Shown here piece by piece: positions 1 through 11,940 of a stretch of DNA of 64,000 nt (its first letter is position 1; each line of letters begins with the position of its first letter). The stretch comes from Zygaena filipendulae. Lineage: Eukaryota; Arthropoda; Insecta; Lepidoptera; Zygaenidae. The stretch lies in assembly GCA_907165275.2 (NCBI GenBank), contig CAJRBF020000001.1:930001-994000 (forward strand), given 5' to 3'. The translations under genes and the position numbers were made by a program. The notes beneath the pieces are model-generated. The model made no database searches. It was not told the DNA's origin and saw nothing but the letters and a program-made list of their open reading frames with translations.

Positions 1-853
1 GTCCGCAACCCCTAAAGTTATTTCCGCATATTTATTTTTTAAAATTTTGGTAATTTTTGGTATTTCATCGACTTTGAAAATTCGCATAGTAACTGAGTTA
101 TAAATTTAGTTTTTTTAAGCTATTTGGTTGTTTTCTATAAGTGTTTCGTTGCTGGTCCGGCGTTATTTAACGCCCTCTTCGTTTTTGACACCCTTCCTGG
201 CCGTTTCGGCGCAGGAATTATCCAAAATTCTGAGAATTTTTGCAAAAAATTTTACTTATCTTCAAATTTAACGCTTTCGGGTGGTTTGCCCGCAAAGTTT
301 TTCTTATAAAATACCTAGAATAACATCCTCCGCGTCGATCGACACCCTCCGCGCCCGATTCCGACCGCGGAGAAGCGAAAAAACGCCAAATTTTTATTAC
401 GTCATCGCCGATACCTACCCCCTCCGCGCACCCGAGGTTACCTAAGTAAACGTGTGTTTGACGCGACATACGATATTAATATCAATATAATAACAAACTA
501 CGTCGCTGTTTTGGCGTTTTCGAACTGGTTTTCGCTGTGTTTTGTCTGTCCGCAACCCCTAAAGTTATTTCCGCATATTTATTTTTTAAAATTTTGGTAA
601 TTTTTGGTATTTCATCGACTTTGAAAATTCGCATAGTAACTGAGTTATAAATTTCGTTTTTTAAGCTATTTGGTTGTTTTCTATAAGTGTTTCGTTGCTG
701 GTCCGGCGTTATTTAACGCCCTCTTCGTTTTTGACACCCTTCCTGGCCGTTTCGGCGCAGGAATTATCCAAAATTCTGAGAATTTTTGCAAAAAATTTTA
801 CTTTTCTTCAAATTTAACGCTTTCGGGAGGTTTGCCCGCAAAGTTTTTCTTAA
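1..853. repeat. Direct duplication of a ~310-bp sequence
   Basis: Bases 1-310 recur almost unchanged at 548-853, an offset of about 547 bp. Both copies begin gtccgcaacccctaaagtta and diverge just after aagtttttctta. The spacer at 311-547 is unique here. No coding signal is convincing: the short frames in both copies are translations of the same non-coding repeat. The element family is not recognised. Confidence 0.8.
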
Positions 854-1332
854 TAACTGTGCAGCACTACCTAGCATTTTATTGCGAATGTTATGGTTCG
901 GTACCGTTTTAGTACCAATATTCATAGGCTTAGAGACACTGCTTACCCATCCGGGACAATCTGATAAGCTTATAAATGTATATTCGTTCGTTATTATTAT
1001 CACTAAGAGACAACTTAAAATTCGCTGGCACAAACAAAATTGAAAAGTGACTGTACCTAGGTTACATAACATTAAAAAGGAATATCCGTACTTACACAAA
1101 CAAAATATAATATTAACAGTGCCATCTCTTATGATCAACATAAATACAATACAACAATTACAAGCTGTCTCCCCAATAACAACAAGAGCAAGCTGCAAAC
1201 ATTGGCAATCAATTCGGCGATCACCCACAGTACTCGATATTAAAGATAAGTACTTTACACTACGCACAGCAAATATTCTTTTAGAAAAACGGAATAATAG
1301 CCAACTTAGGCGTTTAAGAAAAAGATCTGCAA
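854..1332. other. Unassigned AT-rich stretch
   Basis: There is no recognisable gene between the duplicated sequence and the LINE remnant. A 115-codon open frame at 1047-1394 has no motif I know and overlaps the reverse transcriptase remnant in another frame, so I do not call it a gene. It may be decayed upstream sequence of the same LINE. Confidence 0.4.
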
Positions 1333-2212
1333 GTGTGCCTCAGAGCGTACACGTACTACATACTATTTATAATATTTGCAGCCGACATCATTAATGCAAT
1401 TTATCATTGCAAATACCACATATATGCAAAAGATGTAAAAATATACATGTCTTTTAAACCATCGGACCATAATGAGGCTCAAAATATAATCAACGCTGAT
1501 CTCAGCCGGATAGCATCGTGGGCAGAAAGGAACTGTTTATGCCTTAACCCCACTAAGACTAAATACATCTTGTTTGGGACAAAACAAAAATTAGCCAGCT
1601 TACCGCAGTTAAACCTTTCACTATCGGGGCAGCCTATTGAGAGAGTATTATGAGGCACGTAATCTCGGTTTGCTGCTGGATGAGGATCTAAGATACGAAA
1701 AATTTGTATCCAATATTGTTCGCAACTGTTTTTACAGATTAAAAGTTCTCTATAAAATTCGTGCATTTCTCAATGAAAAGTTGCGTATTCAATTAATAGA
1801 AACACTCGTTCTTTCTAAACTTAATTATGCAGACACGATTTACGGCCCACGCCTTTATAAAAAAACCAGCAACCTACTTCAAAGAGTTCAAAACGCTTGT
1901 GCACGATTCTGTTTTGATATACCCTCTCGCAGTCATGTGACCCCCTTCCTCAATTCGTATAAAATTATGAAGGTTAGAACGAGACGTAAGTTACACTTGG
2001 CTTGCTTATTGTTTAAACTTATACACCTAAAAACACCTGGGTACTTATATGAGAAATTGTGTTGGGTGGGAGCTCACAGGCTGGCCAAGCGAAGACAATG
2101 CTCCCAGGTCCTAAGTCTCCAGCGCGGTGGCTCGGCGGCGTTCCGTGGCAGCTTCCGGTACGCGGCTTCCAAGTGTTGGAATAATATCCCACCTCCCATT
2201 AGGAATCTATAA
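1333..2212 (+). pseudogene. CR1-like LINE reverse transcriptase, C-terminal remnant
   Basis: This is the last part of a non-LTR retrotransposon reverse transcriptase, in two overlapping frames (1333-1653 and 1637-2212), so there is at least one frameshift near 1640. The first piece carries the palm region, where the catalytic YADD box reads HIYAKDVKIYM; a Lys replaces the first Asp, which should kill catalysis. It continues with SWAERNCLCLNPTKTKY. The second piece carries the thumb and C-terminal region, with LSKLNYADTIYGP and RVQNACARFCFDIP. The endonuclease and early palm are absent, as in ordinary 5' truncation. CR1/Rex-like assignment is by general resemblance; the exact clade is uncertain. 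Confidence 0.75.
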
Positions 2213-2964
2213 TCAATAGGCACTTAAAGCGTGCACTTAAAGGCTATTTAATCGATTTACAATTGAAATATGAAAGTTTGCCAAATAATCATAATGAATC
2301 TTTTATTTAATCTGTACTCACCGATTGACCTGCTGCCAGATGTGGGTAGGTGGTTATTATCACTATTGGCAACGCTGCCGGATGATCGCGCCCGGCTCCG
2401 CAAAACGCACTGTCGAGTGCCGTCGGCCGACTGAATCAAGAACGAACACGGCGCGGTGCGTTTTTTTGATCATAATAATTATATATTTTCACATCTAGGT
2501 ACCCTCACCCAAAATTTGTATAATTATGTATTTAAAAAACTTTACTGGTTGTCTATTATTTATTAGTATCATGCATTTATTGTGTAATGTATATAACTCC
2601 CCACCTACTGATGTGTCTATATATTGTATTTTATGGTTTGTTTATGATAGGTATATTATTATTTATATTAAATCGGAGATGTTATTGTATTTTTATGTAG
2701 GTTCTTGGTATTGTGGTTTATGTATATATGTTACCCTAGTTTATCTATATAGACTTTTTTTAACTCATACAAAAGTTATTTAATTTTTTTTTTTCACTGT
2801 GCGCCCACACCCGTGACGCCACACGCGGCTCCAGCGGAAGACCAGCGTCGAGCCCCTAATGGTTCCCGGCTTATGCTGAGCTGGTTGCCTTTTTGTTGCG
2901 ACAGTTTGTGCTGCTTTTTGTTAACCCATTTTATTTTATTTTATTGAAGTCGTAACAAATAAAC
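2213..2964 (+). mobile_element. 3' untranslated region of the CR1-like LINE
   Basis: This is AT-rich non-coding sequence following the reverse transcriptase remnant. Its last ~100 bp (2866-2964) contains gcttatgctgagctggttgc and ends gtaacaaataaacttcatttc. The same 3' end recurs at 42416-42539 inside the polinton capsid gene, so this is a dispersed family. Short frames at 2257-2439 (minus) and 2526-2783 show no recognisable motif. Confidence 0.7.
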
Positions 2965-3474
2965 TTCATTTCATTTCATTTCATTTCATTTCATTTCATT
3001 TCATTTCATTTCATTTCATTTCATTTCATTTCATTTCATTTCATTTCATTTCATTTCATTTCATTTCATTTCATTTCATTTCATTTCATTTCATTTCATT
3101 TCATTTCATTTCATTTCATTTCATTTCATTTCATTTCATTTCATTTCATTTCATTTCATTTCATTTCATTTCATTTCATTTCATTTCATTTCATTTCATT
3201 TCATTTCATTTCATTTCATTTCATTTCATTTCATTTCATTTCATTTCATTTCATTTCATTTCATTTCATTTCATTTCATTTCATTTCATTTCATTTCATT
3301 TCATTTCATTTCATTTCATTTCATTTCATTTCATTTCATTTCATTTCATTTCATTTCATTTCATTTCATTTCATTTCATTTCATTTCATTTCATTTCATT
3401 TCATTTCATTTCATTTCATTTCATTTCATTTCATTTCATTTCATTTCATTTCATTTCATTTCATTTCATTTCAT
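2965..3474. repeat. Perfect (TTTCA)n pentanucleotide array, ~100 units
   Basis: About 510 bp of uninterrupted TTTCA follows directly on the LINE 3' end. The related LINE end at 42416-42539 has only about four units, so the long array is best explained as expansion of the element's normal tail. No variant unit was seen by eye. Confidence 0.95.
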
Positions 3475-5405
3475 AATCTATTGCTTATTACGAGGTGAAT
3501 TATTTATATACATTGTCTTATTTATTATTATCTACTCTACAACATTAGAGTACAGAGGTACAGGACTACTTAGCTAAGGTTATTATTTTACAAGTTCTGG
3601 TGACAAATGTCACCGGCCACACGTGTCCCCGACGGTGACCCGTGTCCCGGGGACAGTTGTCCCCCTAAGGTTACAGCGGAGTAGTGTTTATAGTTTAATC
3701 TATTGCTTATTACGAGGTGAATTATTTATATACATTGTCTTATTTATTATTATCTAGTCTACAGCATTAGAGTTCAGAGGTACAGGATTACTTAGCTAAG
3801 GTTATTATGATACGAGTTCTGGTGACAAATGTCCCCGGCCACACGTGCCCCCAACGGCGACCCGTGTCCCGGGGACAGTCGTCCCCCTAAGGTTACAGAG
3901 GTTAATACAAGTTCTGGTGACAAGTGTCACCGGCCACACGCGTCACCGGCGGTGACCCATGTCCCGGGGACAGTTGTCCCCTTAAGGTTACACAGGTTAT
4001 TATAAGGGCATTGAGTTTAATCAGCTATTTACATAGTTTGCTTATTTTAAAACAGTAATAGTGTTGCGTTAGTAGCTTATGATACAATTAAAGAATAGTA
4101 TTTACAAATTAAGTCTTAATTATTATTAGCTTAACTTAAACATTAAAATATAAGAGAACAAAAGCACGTGGTTATTTGTCTGAGGTTATGAGGGTACAGG
4201 TCTCAGTGACGAGTGTCCCTGGCGACACGAGTCTCCCAAGGGGTGACATATTTGCGAAACAAAGGTTGATATTATGTAATGGCGGGATCATATTCTATTA
4301 TCTTAGCTACTATCTATTATCTTATCATGCATTTTTTATTATTATATATTACAAGATTATATAAAATTATCCTTATTTTTTTATTTTTTTTTATTTAAGG
4401 TTCACCAAACTGGACAATACACATATAAAACACTTAAAAAAAACTTATTTCACAATTTTAGAACAGTGTACGACCTTATCGAGGTGAACACAACCTGCAC
4501 CTAAAGTAGTGCCACAGTAAAAAACAAACCAAATAAAAATTATCTTATTTATTTATTTATTTATTATACTTATTTATTGTTGTTGTTATTATCTTAACCT
4601 AAAGTCCTTTATTAATGTCCCTTGGTCCCCGTTCCGGTGACGTCCGTTACCTGAGCAACATCCGTCACTGAGCAACGTTAGTCACTCAGCAACATCTGTC
4701 ACTCAGTCACATTCGTCACCGTTACTGATACTGACTACTATTTATTATCTTTATTGTTATTGTCTTATTAACTACTATCTATTATCTTATTCTATTATCT
4801 TATTGTCTTACTAACTACTATCTATTATCTTATTGTCTTACTAACTACTATTACTCTCTTTTTTTTTTAATATATATATATATATATATATTTATGCCCA
4901 ATTATACCTAATACCTTATCTTATTTATTATTATTGTTGTTATCTTATTATTATTATTCATCATCTATAATTAAAAAATTATACCTTATCTTATTTATTA
5001 TTATTGTTATTATTGTCTTAACCTGGAATCCTTTATTAATGTCCCCTTCCCGACGACGTCCGTGACCTGACCAACATCTGTCACTGAGCAGCATTAGTCA
5101 CTCAGCCACATTTGTCACTCAGCCACTTTCGTCACCGTTACTGATACTGACTGCTATCTATTATCTTAACATGTATTTTTATTGTTATATATTACAAAAT
5201 TATACCTTAATTTATTTATTATTATTGTTATTATCTTAAACTAAAACACTTTGTTAATATCACTTGTTAATGTCATTTGGTCCCTGTCCCGGTGACGTCC
5301 GTACCCTGAGCAACATCTGTCACTGAGCAACATTAGTCACTCAGCCACATTTGTCACCGTTACTGAATTATAACCGGCTATATACAAAGCCTATACCAAT
5401 CATTA
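3475..5405. repeat. Minisatellite region with two repeat families
   Basis: Two families alternate with TTATTATCTT-rich filler. Family 1, at about 3590-3690, 3820-3900, 3905-3985 and weakly at 4195-4250, is built on tctggtgacaaatgt, ggccacacgtgtcccc and cccgtgtcccggggacagt. Family 2, at about 4610-4740, 5030-5150 and 5270-5365, is built on gagcaacatctgtcactgag and cattagtcactcagccacat. Segment 3475-3580 is also repeated at about 3698-3795. I saw no coding region. A (TA)n run lies at 4870-4892. Confidence 0.8.
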
Positions 5406-5411
5406 TATATA

Positions 5412-6973
5412 TGCTACTCAGAATATCTAAAATCTGTTGAAAACTCTCTTGCCTTTAATGGCAACACCAAGATTTTTTGGTCCTATATAGCTTCAAAACG
5501 TAAATCTAAAGGCTCGATTCCCAGTGAAATGTACGTGGGTGGCACCAGACTCATGTCTCCAGAGTCAATTACCAATGCTTTCGCAGATACTTTCGCGTCA
5601 GTTTATATACCCGATGATCTTAATTCTGCATCAGATGGTTCGGGCATAGTTAACACTATTAACAGGGACACCACTTCTATTTGGCACCGAACCTTGGGTT
5701 TCATTGGTGTCACTCGGGCTTCTGTCGAGAAGAAACTAAAAACTCTTAATGTAAATAAAAGCGCTGGTCCCGATGGCATACCTGCCATATTTATAGCTTC
5801 TTGTGCTAAACACTTGTCTGTTCCACTAAGTATAATTTTCAATAAATCTTTAAGTAGTGGAGTGTTTCCCTCCACTTGGAAACTTGTGCCAATACCAAAA
5901 AGTGGCAATATTTGTGATATCGAAAATTACAGACCCATTTCCATCTTGTCAGTTTTTTCCAAGGTCTTTGAATCGATGGTTTGCCCACACCTGACCTCGC
6001 ATTTGGAACCTTTACTGAGCCCACAACAGCATGGATTTCGCCGCAATTTATCAACCAGCACTAATTTGGCTCTTTTTTCTTCTGCGTTATCCGATGCTGT
6101 AGATTCAAAAATACAGATTGATGTAGTTTATACTGATATTAGTAAGGCCTTTGACCGTGTTAATCATAGATTACTCCTAAACAAACTGAACGAATTAGGC
6201 GTCTACGGCAGACTGTTGGAATGGCTTGGTTCTTATCTCGAACATAGATCTCAAAAGGTTATTGTGGATGGACACGAGTCTAGGGCTTTTATGGCTCATT
6301 CGGGGGTCCCTCAAGGTTCACATCTGGGACCAGTACTATTCTTAGCATTTATAAACGACCTGGTGGACGCGATCAAGTATTTTGACTTTTCTCTCTTTGC
6401 TGACGACCTTAAAATATTCAAAAAAATCAAGGACTCCGCTGATTCAGCGCTTCTTCAGGATGATTTGACATCTGTTTTTAATTGGACTGAGAGGAATAGA
6501 CTCCAACTAAATATAAACAAGTGTAAACATATAAAATTTACTAAGAAAATTGCGCCAATTTTAACTTCTTACAATATTAATGGCAACATTATTGGGGAGG
6601 TTTGCAATATACGAGATCTCGGGGTTATTTTCGATGGGAAATTATCATTTCACACACACTACGACAAAGTTATTGCCAAATCACTAAAAACACTTGGCTT
6701 CATTTGGCGAAATGGCAAAATATTTAAGAATATTTGCGCGCTAAAAATACTCTTTTTTGCGATGGTTCGTTCCAAATTAGAGTATTGCTCCAGTATATGG
6801 AACCCCTTTTATCAATGCCACATTGACAGGATCGAAAGAGTTCAAAAACAATTTCTATATTACTTGACTCTCCACCAGGGTAAGCTTAAATCGCTGTTAA
6901 CATACGATGACCACTTACACTACTTTAATATGATTTCGCTACAAGATCGGCGCTGGTTGACAGATCAGTGAAT
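5412..6973 (+). pseudogene. Jockey-clade LINE ORF2, reverse transcriptase part
   Basis: The frame is open from about 5412; ATG 5529 is internal and not a true start. The product is a non-LTR reverse transcriptase lacking the 5' endonuclease. Visible motifs are KSAGPDGIPAIF, IENYRPISILSVFSKVFE, QHGFRRNLSTSTN, TDISKAFDRVNH (catalytic Asp), SGVPQGSHLGP and the catalytic LFADDLKIF near residue 290 counted from 5529. The thumb region follows, with RSKLEYCSSIWNP. The frame stops at 6969-6971 beside a 1.1-kb insertion, and the C-terminus resumes at 8120 in a different phase with several residues missing, so the copy is dead. Family assignment comes from motif order and the C-terminal style. Confidence 0.85.
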
Positions 6974-8112
6974 ATAATATAACTAGATTCGCCCTGTGCG
7001 CGAGCTGCGAGCAGCTCGCGAGGCTTGGTCGCCCTGTGCCCGGTTGCCCCCCATTGACCTCTATGACATTTGTTTGAGCAACCCCATCAGACTCCTATAG
7101 TTTCGAAGATAATCGAGTTTGAATTTTGTTCGGCGGCCATGTTTTTTTCCGCCATTTTGAAAAAAAAGTTACACTATTGAAATTTGCCCAAGGTGTGGAT
7201 GAAATTTAGTTAGAAACGTTTTCACTTTCGATGGATAGTTTCGGCGGGCAGTCAACTCACTACCTGATGAGGAGCAGGAATCGAAGATGTCAAGGTTTTC
7301 CCACAATCACAGAAACCTCCTTTCCACATCTTAAATACAATATTATATCGACCTAGAGATGCTCCTTCTGGGAGAACAATTATGCCTAACTTTTTTTCGC
7401 CAGCCATTTCGAATCCGTGCGCCATCTTGGAATTATTTATATCCCGATAGAAGAAGATAGTGCACCACCAACTGTACAAATTTTTTTTCAATACCCACGG
7501 CCGATAGTTTCCGAGCCAGGGCCGAAACAATTTCCCCATACAAACAACTAATGTTCGGCGGCCATCTTGAAAAATGACGCAATCGAAAAACTGATTCGAT
7601 ATTCGGCATCAGCGACTCCAAAAACCCCCGGATGCCGAACCTCACCCGGATCGGATCAACTTTTTTTTCGGCCGCCATTTTGAATCCGCCATTTTGGATT
7701 TTTACCACGCCAGGCGGTTGCCCCCTATTGACCTCTATGACATTTGTTTGAGCACCCCCCATAAGACTCTTTTAGTTTCGGAGATAATCGAGTTTGAATT
7801 TTGTTCGGCGGCCATGTTTTTTTCCGCCATTTTGAAAAAAAAGTTACACTATTGAAATTTGCCCAAGGTGTGGATGAAATTTAGTTAGAAACGTTTTCAC
7901 TTTCGACGCATAGTTTCGGCGGGCAGTCGACTCACTACCTGATGAGAAGCAGGAATCGAAGATGTCGAGGTTTTCCCATAATCACCGAAACGTCCCCTCT
8001 ACATGTTCCATACATTATATCAACCTAGAGATGCTCCTTCTGGGAGAACAATTATGTCAATGAGTGAGTGGTAATCCAGCTTTATATATTATAATAATAA
8101 TAATAATATAAT
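6974..8112 (+). mobile_element. 1.1-kb unclassified insertion with internal duplication
   Basis: It sits inside the Jockey element between two copies of agtgaat (6967-6973 and 8113-8119), a likely 7-bp target duplication. It ends in an ATAATAATAATAATATAAT tail, suggesting a target-primed retroposon with a (TAA)n tail. Internally, a module with ttgacctctatgacatttgt, tcggcggccatgtttttttc and gccattttgaaaaaaaagtt occurs twice (7048-7260 and 7728-7930), separated by more CGGCCGCCATTTTGAA-like matter. No convincing reading frame was seen. The family is not recognised. Confidence 0.65.
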
Positions 8113-8119
8113 AGTGAAT

Positions 8120-8318
8120 GGCATCTTCAACTGTCCCGAGCTGTTGGCTCAGGTTAATTTGTGCGTTCCTCGTGGTTCTTCTAGATTGTGTAACCTTAGA
8201 CCATTGACTACTAAGCGATGCAGATCCAATGTGGGCTGGAAAGACATAATGACTAGGATATATATATATGATTTGCATCATTGCTCACTCAATACTTTTA
8301 AAAAGGAGTTGCTGCAGT
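8120..8318 (+). pseudogene. Jockey LINE ORF2, C-terminal end
   Basis: Translation from 8114 reads NGIFNCPELLAQVNLCVP and later NVGWKDIMTRIYIYDL and TFKKELLQ, the usual C-terminal end of Jockey-type ORF2 (a Cys-Pro-x-Leu-Leu box followed by an Asn-rich end). The frame is cut at codon LLQ by insertion of element A at 8319 and picks up again at 31701 beyond it, where it stops after about ten codons. A run of TA repeats at 8255-8268 is local slippage. Confidence 0.75.
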
Positions 8319-10875
8319 TGTGACGCCCTGTGAGGCTCACAAAAATTTTATTTTATTTAAAATATTAATTTCATATATACAGGAATATTTTTTAAGCAGT
8401 GCGCAAAAAAATTTTGGTGGTTCAGTATCAGTAATAGAACACATTTCCATTATTTGTTCAAAACTTTTTTATATTTTTTGATCCGGCTTTAAATAAGCAA
8501 AATATGGGCACTATCTTATTCGTAGCAATATCAATGGGCGCGCGCGCCGTGCGGCGTACGCGGGGGTGTTGCAGCGGGGGTGAACGACCTCGATCAGCTG
8601 TCGGTACATTGTAACCCACGTAAATACCTAGCCGAACGAGCGCTTCGCGCGCAGCGGTGGCGGCGGCGAATAGAGTAGCCAATAAATCAATTGCAAAGTA
8701 TACATCTTTCGTTCACGATAACTTTACTTTTTGTACTTAGACTTATCAAAATAAAAACAGGTGTTTATTAAAACTCCTTTAAGTTTAATTTGTAAAAGTT
8801 TGCGCACTGAATAAAAAATATTCCTGTATAATGGGTGTATTATAGCATAATACACTTATTATATTATGTTAAAAATGATTTAATAAGCATTGCGGGTCCA
8901 TATACTCACAATGTTCATTTTGTATGTTTGTACGTGAATAACTCGGAAACTGGTATAAAGAGACTTGGTTCATACGACCTAGGATGTTTATACTAGGAAA
9001 TACTAACTTTGTGTTTAATTTCAGAACACCCCCCAACCCCCCGCATACCCCTCTCAAATAGGGCGTGAGCGCACCGCCAGTATCCACGCAGTCACATACC
9101 GTCGTGGAGACGACGAGCGAGCGCGCGGACGCAGAGCGTGTGCGGGCGAGCGAGCGCGCAGATGCAGAGTGGTGTATAGACGAGCGAGCGCACATACAGA
9201 GGGATGTGAAGGCAATCGAGTGCGCGTAGGCGACTCGTATGTGCGCCGTGGTTGGATTGAAATATTATAAGAGAAGTCGTCACCACGAGTGTCGAGATGG
9301 AGTGTGTGGAAGTTTGAACGAGCCGACGCGCTTAGCGACGTGGTCGCTCTGCGCGAAAGCCTTGTCGATGCGCAATTGCAACGGCGTCTGTGCGAAGTCG
9401 TCTCGGCGACGCGCGGCTGTAGTGACTGTGCGGAGACACCTCGTCGATGCGCGGCTGTAATGGCGTCTGTGCGAAGACACTTTGCCAACGCGCGGCTGTA
9501 AAAGGCGTCTGTGCGAAGGTACCTTTGTAGTGACTTGTTCATTACGCTTGACTGTTCATTGCGAACAACCTTGTCGAGCAGGCGGGCGTGTAGTGCGTGT
9601 GTCTGTGAGGCGGCTTGGTGGTGAGATGTTGGTGGCGCTCGAACGGCTTAACTAGTAAGGTAGCAACCGCTCTCGCTTCCGGGTGGGATCGGATTGTTGA
9701 TGACTCACGTTATTGGCATTTCGGTTCTGTTCCTAGTTCTTGTGACTAGATGAAAATGAGTGTCCAAGTGGGGTTGCATGGGGATGAGGTATGATCCAAA
9801 TCATTCAACACAACCTTCAAGCAGTAACACAATTGGGCTTTATGCCTTAGCTACGTGTAGCTACTATAACACAAACCTACCGACTGAAGTTATGAGGTCC
9901 GGCGAGGCTGGTCTCATTTACGTATATTTGAATTAACTTAGGGATGGTGTCGAGGTCGCGGTACTATCCGATTTCTGGCCTCGGTCTTCGGGCTGACACG
10001 TACCCTGGGGTCTCGGTACCGCCGAATTATGGCCCCCAACGATATTGTCTGCGGACTTGGGACGTATAGTCTCTTTTGCTGGCTCCCTCTGATGGATGTC
10101 GGTCACATTATGCTACATGCATATTATTTGGAGAATCCTCTACCTTGTGCAACACAGGGGGGGGGGGGTGGTAACTGCTTTTAAGCAGGTGGTTTGGCCA
10201 TCACCGTGGGGTAGCGCTGGACGGGGCTACGCCGCCTCTCATAGATATTAATCTTTGGTATCTAGGAGAGCCACAATTGCACAAAGACATAGCACTTGAA
10301 CGTCGTACGGGAGGTGTTCTCATGAGCATCATATTCCTGTCTCAGAATCCTTATCGCTACTAACGTCGATAGACGGGAGTTAGCAATTATGCGAACCACC
10401 ATTAACCACGGTTATCTGTCTTTGGAGTCTCTCCAACACCGGGCGAACTACGTCCAAGCAAGTAGCTGTTTAGCGAACTGGAAGAAGTGAGGTCTAGCGA
10501 GTAAAGTAAGGTCTGTTCATGTATTGGGAAAAGGCGACCCAACTCAACGGACGTTGGGCGACCTAAAAGATATTCCTACGGGAATACAATAATGATGATA
10601 AAATAAATCTAGCACTGGGCCTGGATCCACCCAGCGAAACTATGTCAATAAATCATAAAAATATCTAATTGTTTTATTTAACTAAGCCTATCCAATCTAA
10701 CTCGATGTAACTCAATCACGAAATCTAAAGTGTCGTATCTCAACCTAAAAGAACTGAAGTTATTATAAACACAACGTAGAACAGGGTCTTAACTACTAGT
10801 CGGAATTGGCCAAAAATGAGATGTTCAACATCTTCGATGTTGTTCGTGTATTGAGGAAGGAGGGTGAAAGTTACA
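8319..10875 (+). repeat. Element A 5' LTR
   Basis: It runs from TGTGACGCC to GTTACA and matches 29322-31700. Without the MITE it is about 2.1 kb, very long for a gypsy LTR. It holds a GC-rich imperfect tandem zone (about 9370-9520, gcgcggctgtaa and gcgtctgtgcgaag recurring) and a block (10130-10260) resembling part of LTR-B at 24328-24440, including cctctaccttgtg and catcaccgtgg. Both LTR families also share accgccagtatccacg (9070 and 17501). This argues that A and B are sister families. Confidence 0.9.
8380..8826. mobile_element. MITE with 28-bp inverted ends and TA duplication
   Basis: The terminal inverted repeats are 8380-8407 (caggaatattttttaagcag, then tgcgcaaa) and its near-exact complement at 8799-8826. 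TA flanks both ends (8378-8379, 8827-8828). The 3' LTR of element A has the exact empty site with a single TA at the corresponding position (near 29378-29384), which proves the insertion and its limits. TA duplication fits a non-autonomous Tc1/mariner-like element. The interior has a GC-rich core around 8535-8585 and no coding capacity. Confidence 0.92.
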
Positions 10876-11483
10876 ATTTGGTGCCGTGACCAGGATCATG
10901 GCTAAGTTAGATATGTAAAAGCGACCGCGACAGTGAATCGCATGGTTGGCTTACATAAATGTAAAAGCGACCGCGACAGTGCATCGCACGGTTGGCTTAC
11001 ATACGAATAAACGACCGCGACAGTGGATCGCATGGTTGAACTAAATAAATAAATAAACGACCGCGACAGCGTATCGCATGGTTGATTAAAAATGAATATA
11101 AATGGCCTAGGACCGTGAAGTGCATGGCTAGTTAAACAGCAAAATGTGGAGGTAACACCCTACAATTTGTTGTCCGTGAAATGGAAAGGTTATGAGATTC
11201 GGCTCTGACGACGGAGTGGTTGCGTTGCAAAGGCTAAGGTTGGGGGTATTAACGTGTTTTGCTTTCACAGGTTGCCGAAGGATAAACAATAAATAGTGAG
11301 AGTGATTCACAAAAGTTGGCAGACGCTAATCAGTGCTAAAATCTTATCTGACATCGAAAGGACGATCATATCGTGTTTAATTATAATTCTACCATAGTAG
11401 TTATTAAGTTTTTCGTTTTATCTCTCCTTTATTCTATTTTACTTAGTTATAGTGTTCTCAATAAGTGTAAATAGTTAATTAAA
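10876..11483 (+). promoter_or_regulatory. Element A primer-binding site and repeat-rich leader
   Basis: Directly after the LTR comes tttggtgccgtgaccagg, the likely primer-binding site (tgg at 10879). The LTR-B family has the same sequence at the same place (57210-57230, minus strand). Then a ~45-bp unit built on cgaccgcgacagtg and atcgcatggttg is repeated four times (about 10920, 10966, 11011, 11057). Weaker versions lie at 11107 and at the PBS itself (gtgccgtgacc and atcatggctaa). The remainder up to the gag ATG at 11484 shows no frame. Confidence 0.7.
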
Positions 11484-11940
11484 ATGGGCAAGAGGAATGC
11501 GGACCCCGAAGCGGAGCATGCGGAGGCCGATGTTGCGGAGGAGAGCGTCCAACCACAACGCAAGAAGAAGCGCGAGGGGAAAGAGGGCCCCTCGAAAGAA
11601 AGGATTTTGACCGCTTATACAAGATTATGAAACGTACAACGCGGCAATTACAAAGTAAAATTGATACGCTCGAAGAGGAGCTAAAACAGTCGGTTCAGAA
11701 GGGAGACGTATCCCAAGCGGGTACAATAGAAAACTCTGAACCCGAAGTCCAGGAAAAGGTCATTTACGTGAGTGACGTATCGAATTTGCAACATGACAAG
11801 CCGAGCTTCAGCTCACCGACCAAGGGGCACCCGGTGACATTTATTGAGGACTTAGAATCCTATTTTGCAAAAAGGCGAGATATAAAAGGCCGTGAAATAC
11901 AGGTAGCAGTAGATTGCCTCAAGGCAGAAGCCAAGAATTG
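11484..11940 (+). pseudogene. gag: Element A gag, N-terminal part
   Basis: This is the start of the structural polyprotein of element A. ATG 11484 opens MGKRNADPEAEHAEADVAEE, a Glu-rich and then Lys/Arg-rich segment (QPQRKKKREGKEG). A one-base shift near 11590-11600 moves the reading to the next frame, which continues through LQSKIDTLEEELKQSVQKGD (likely coiled coil) and FIEDLESYFAKRRDIKGREI to the foldback insertion at 11941. The same MGKR start is kept in the LTR-B elements at 56551 and 62314, minus strand, which supports this start. Gag resumes in phase at 16682. Confidence 0.8.

Noticed and set aside
2526..2783. Tyr/Ile-rich 85-codon frame with membrane-like segments
   Set aside because: Lies in the AT-rich 3' untranslated region of the LINE; hydrophobicity follows from base composition.
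9054..9542. Arg/Ser-rich frames in the GC-rich part of LTR-A (repeated at 29881-30465)
   Set aside because: They are translations of a GC-rich imperfect tandem repeat on both strands; no domain and no codon evidence.
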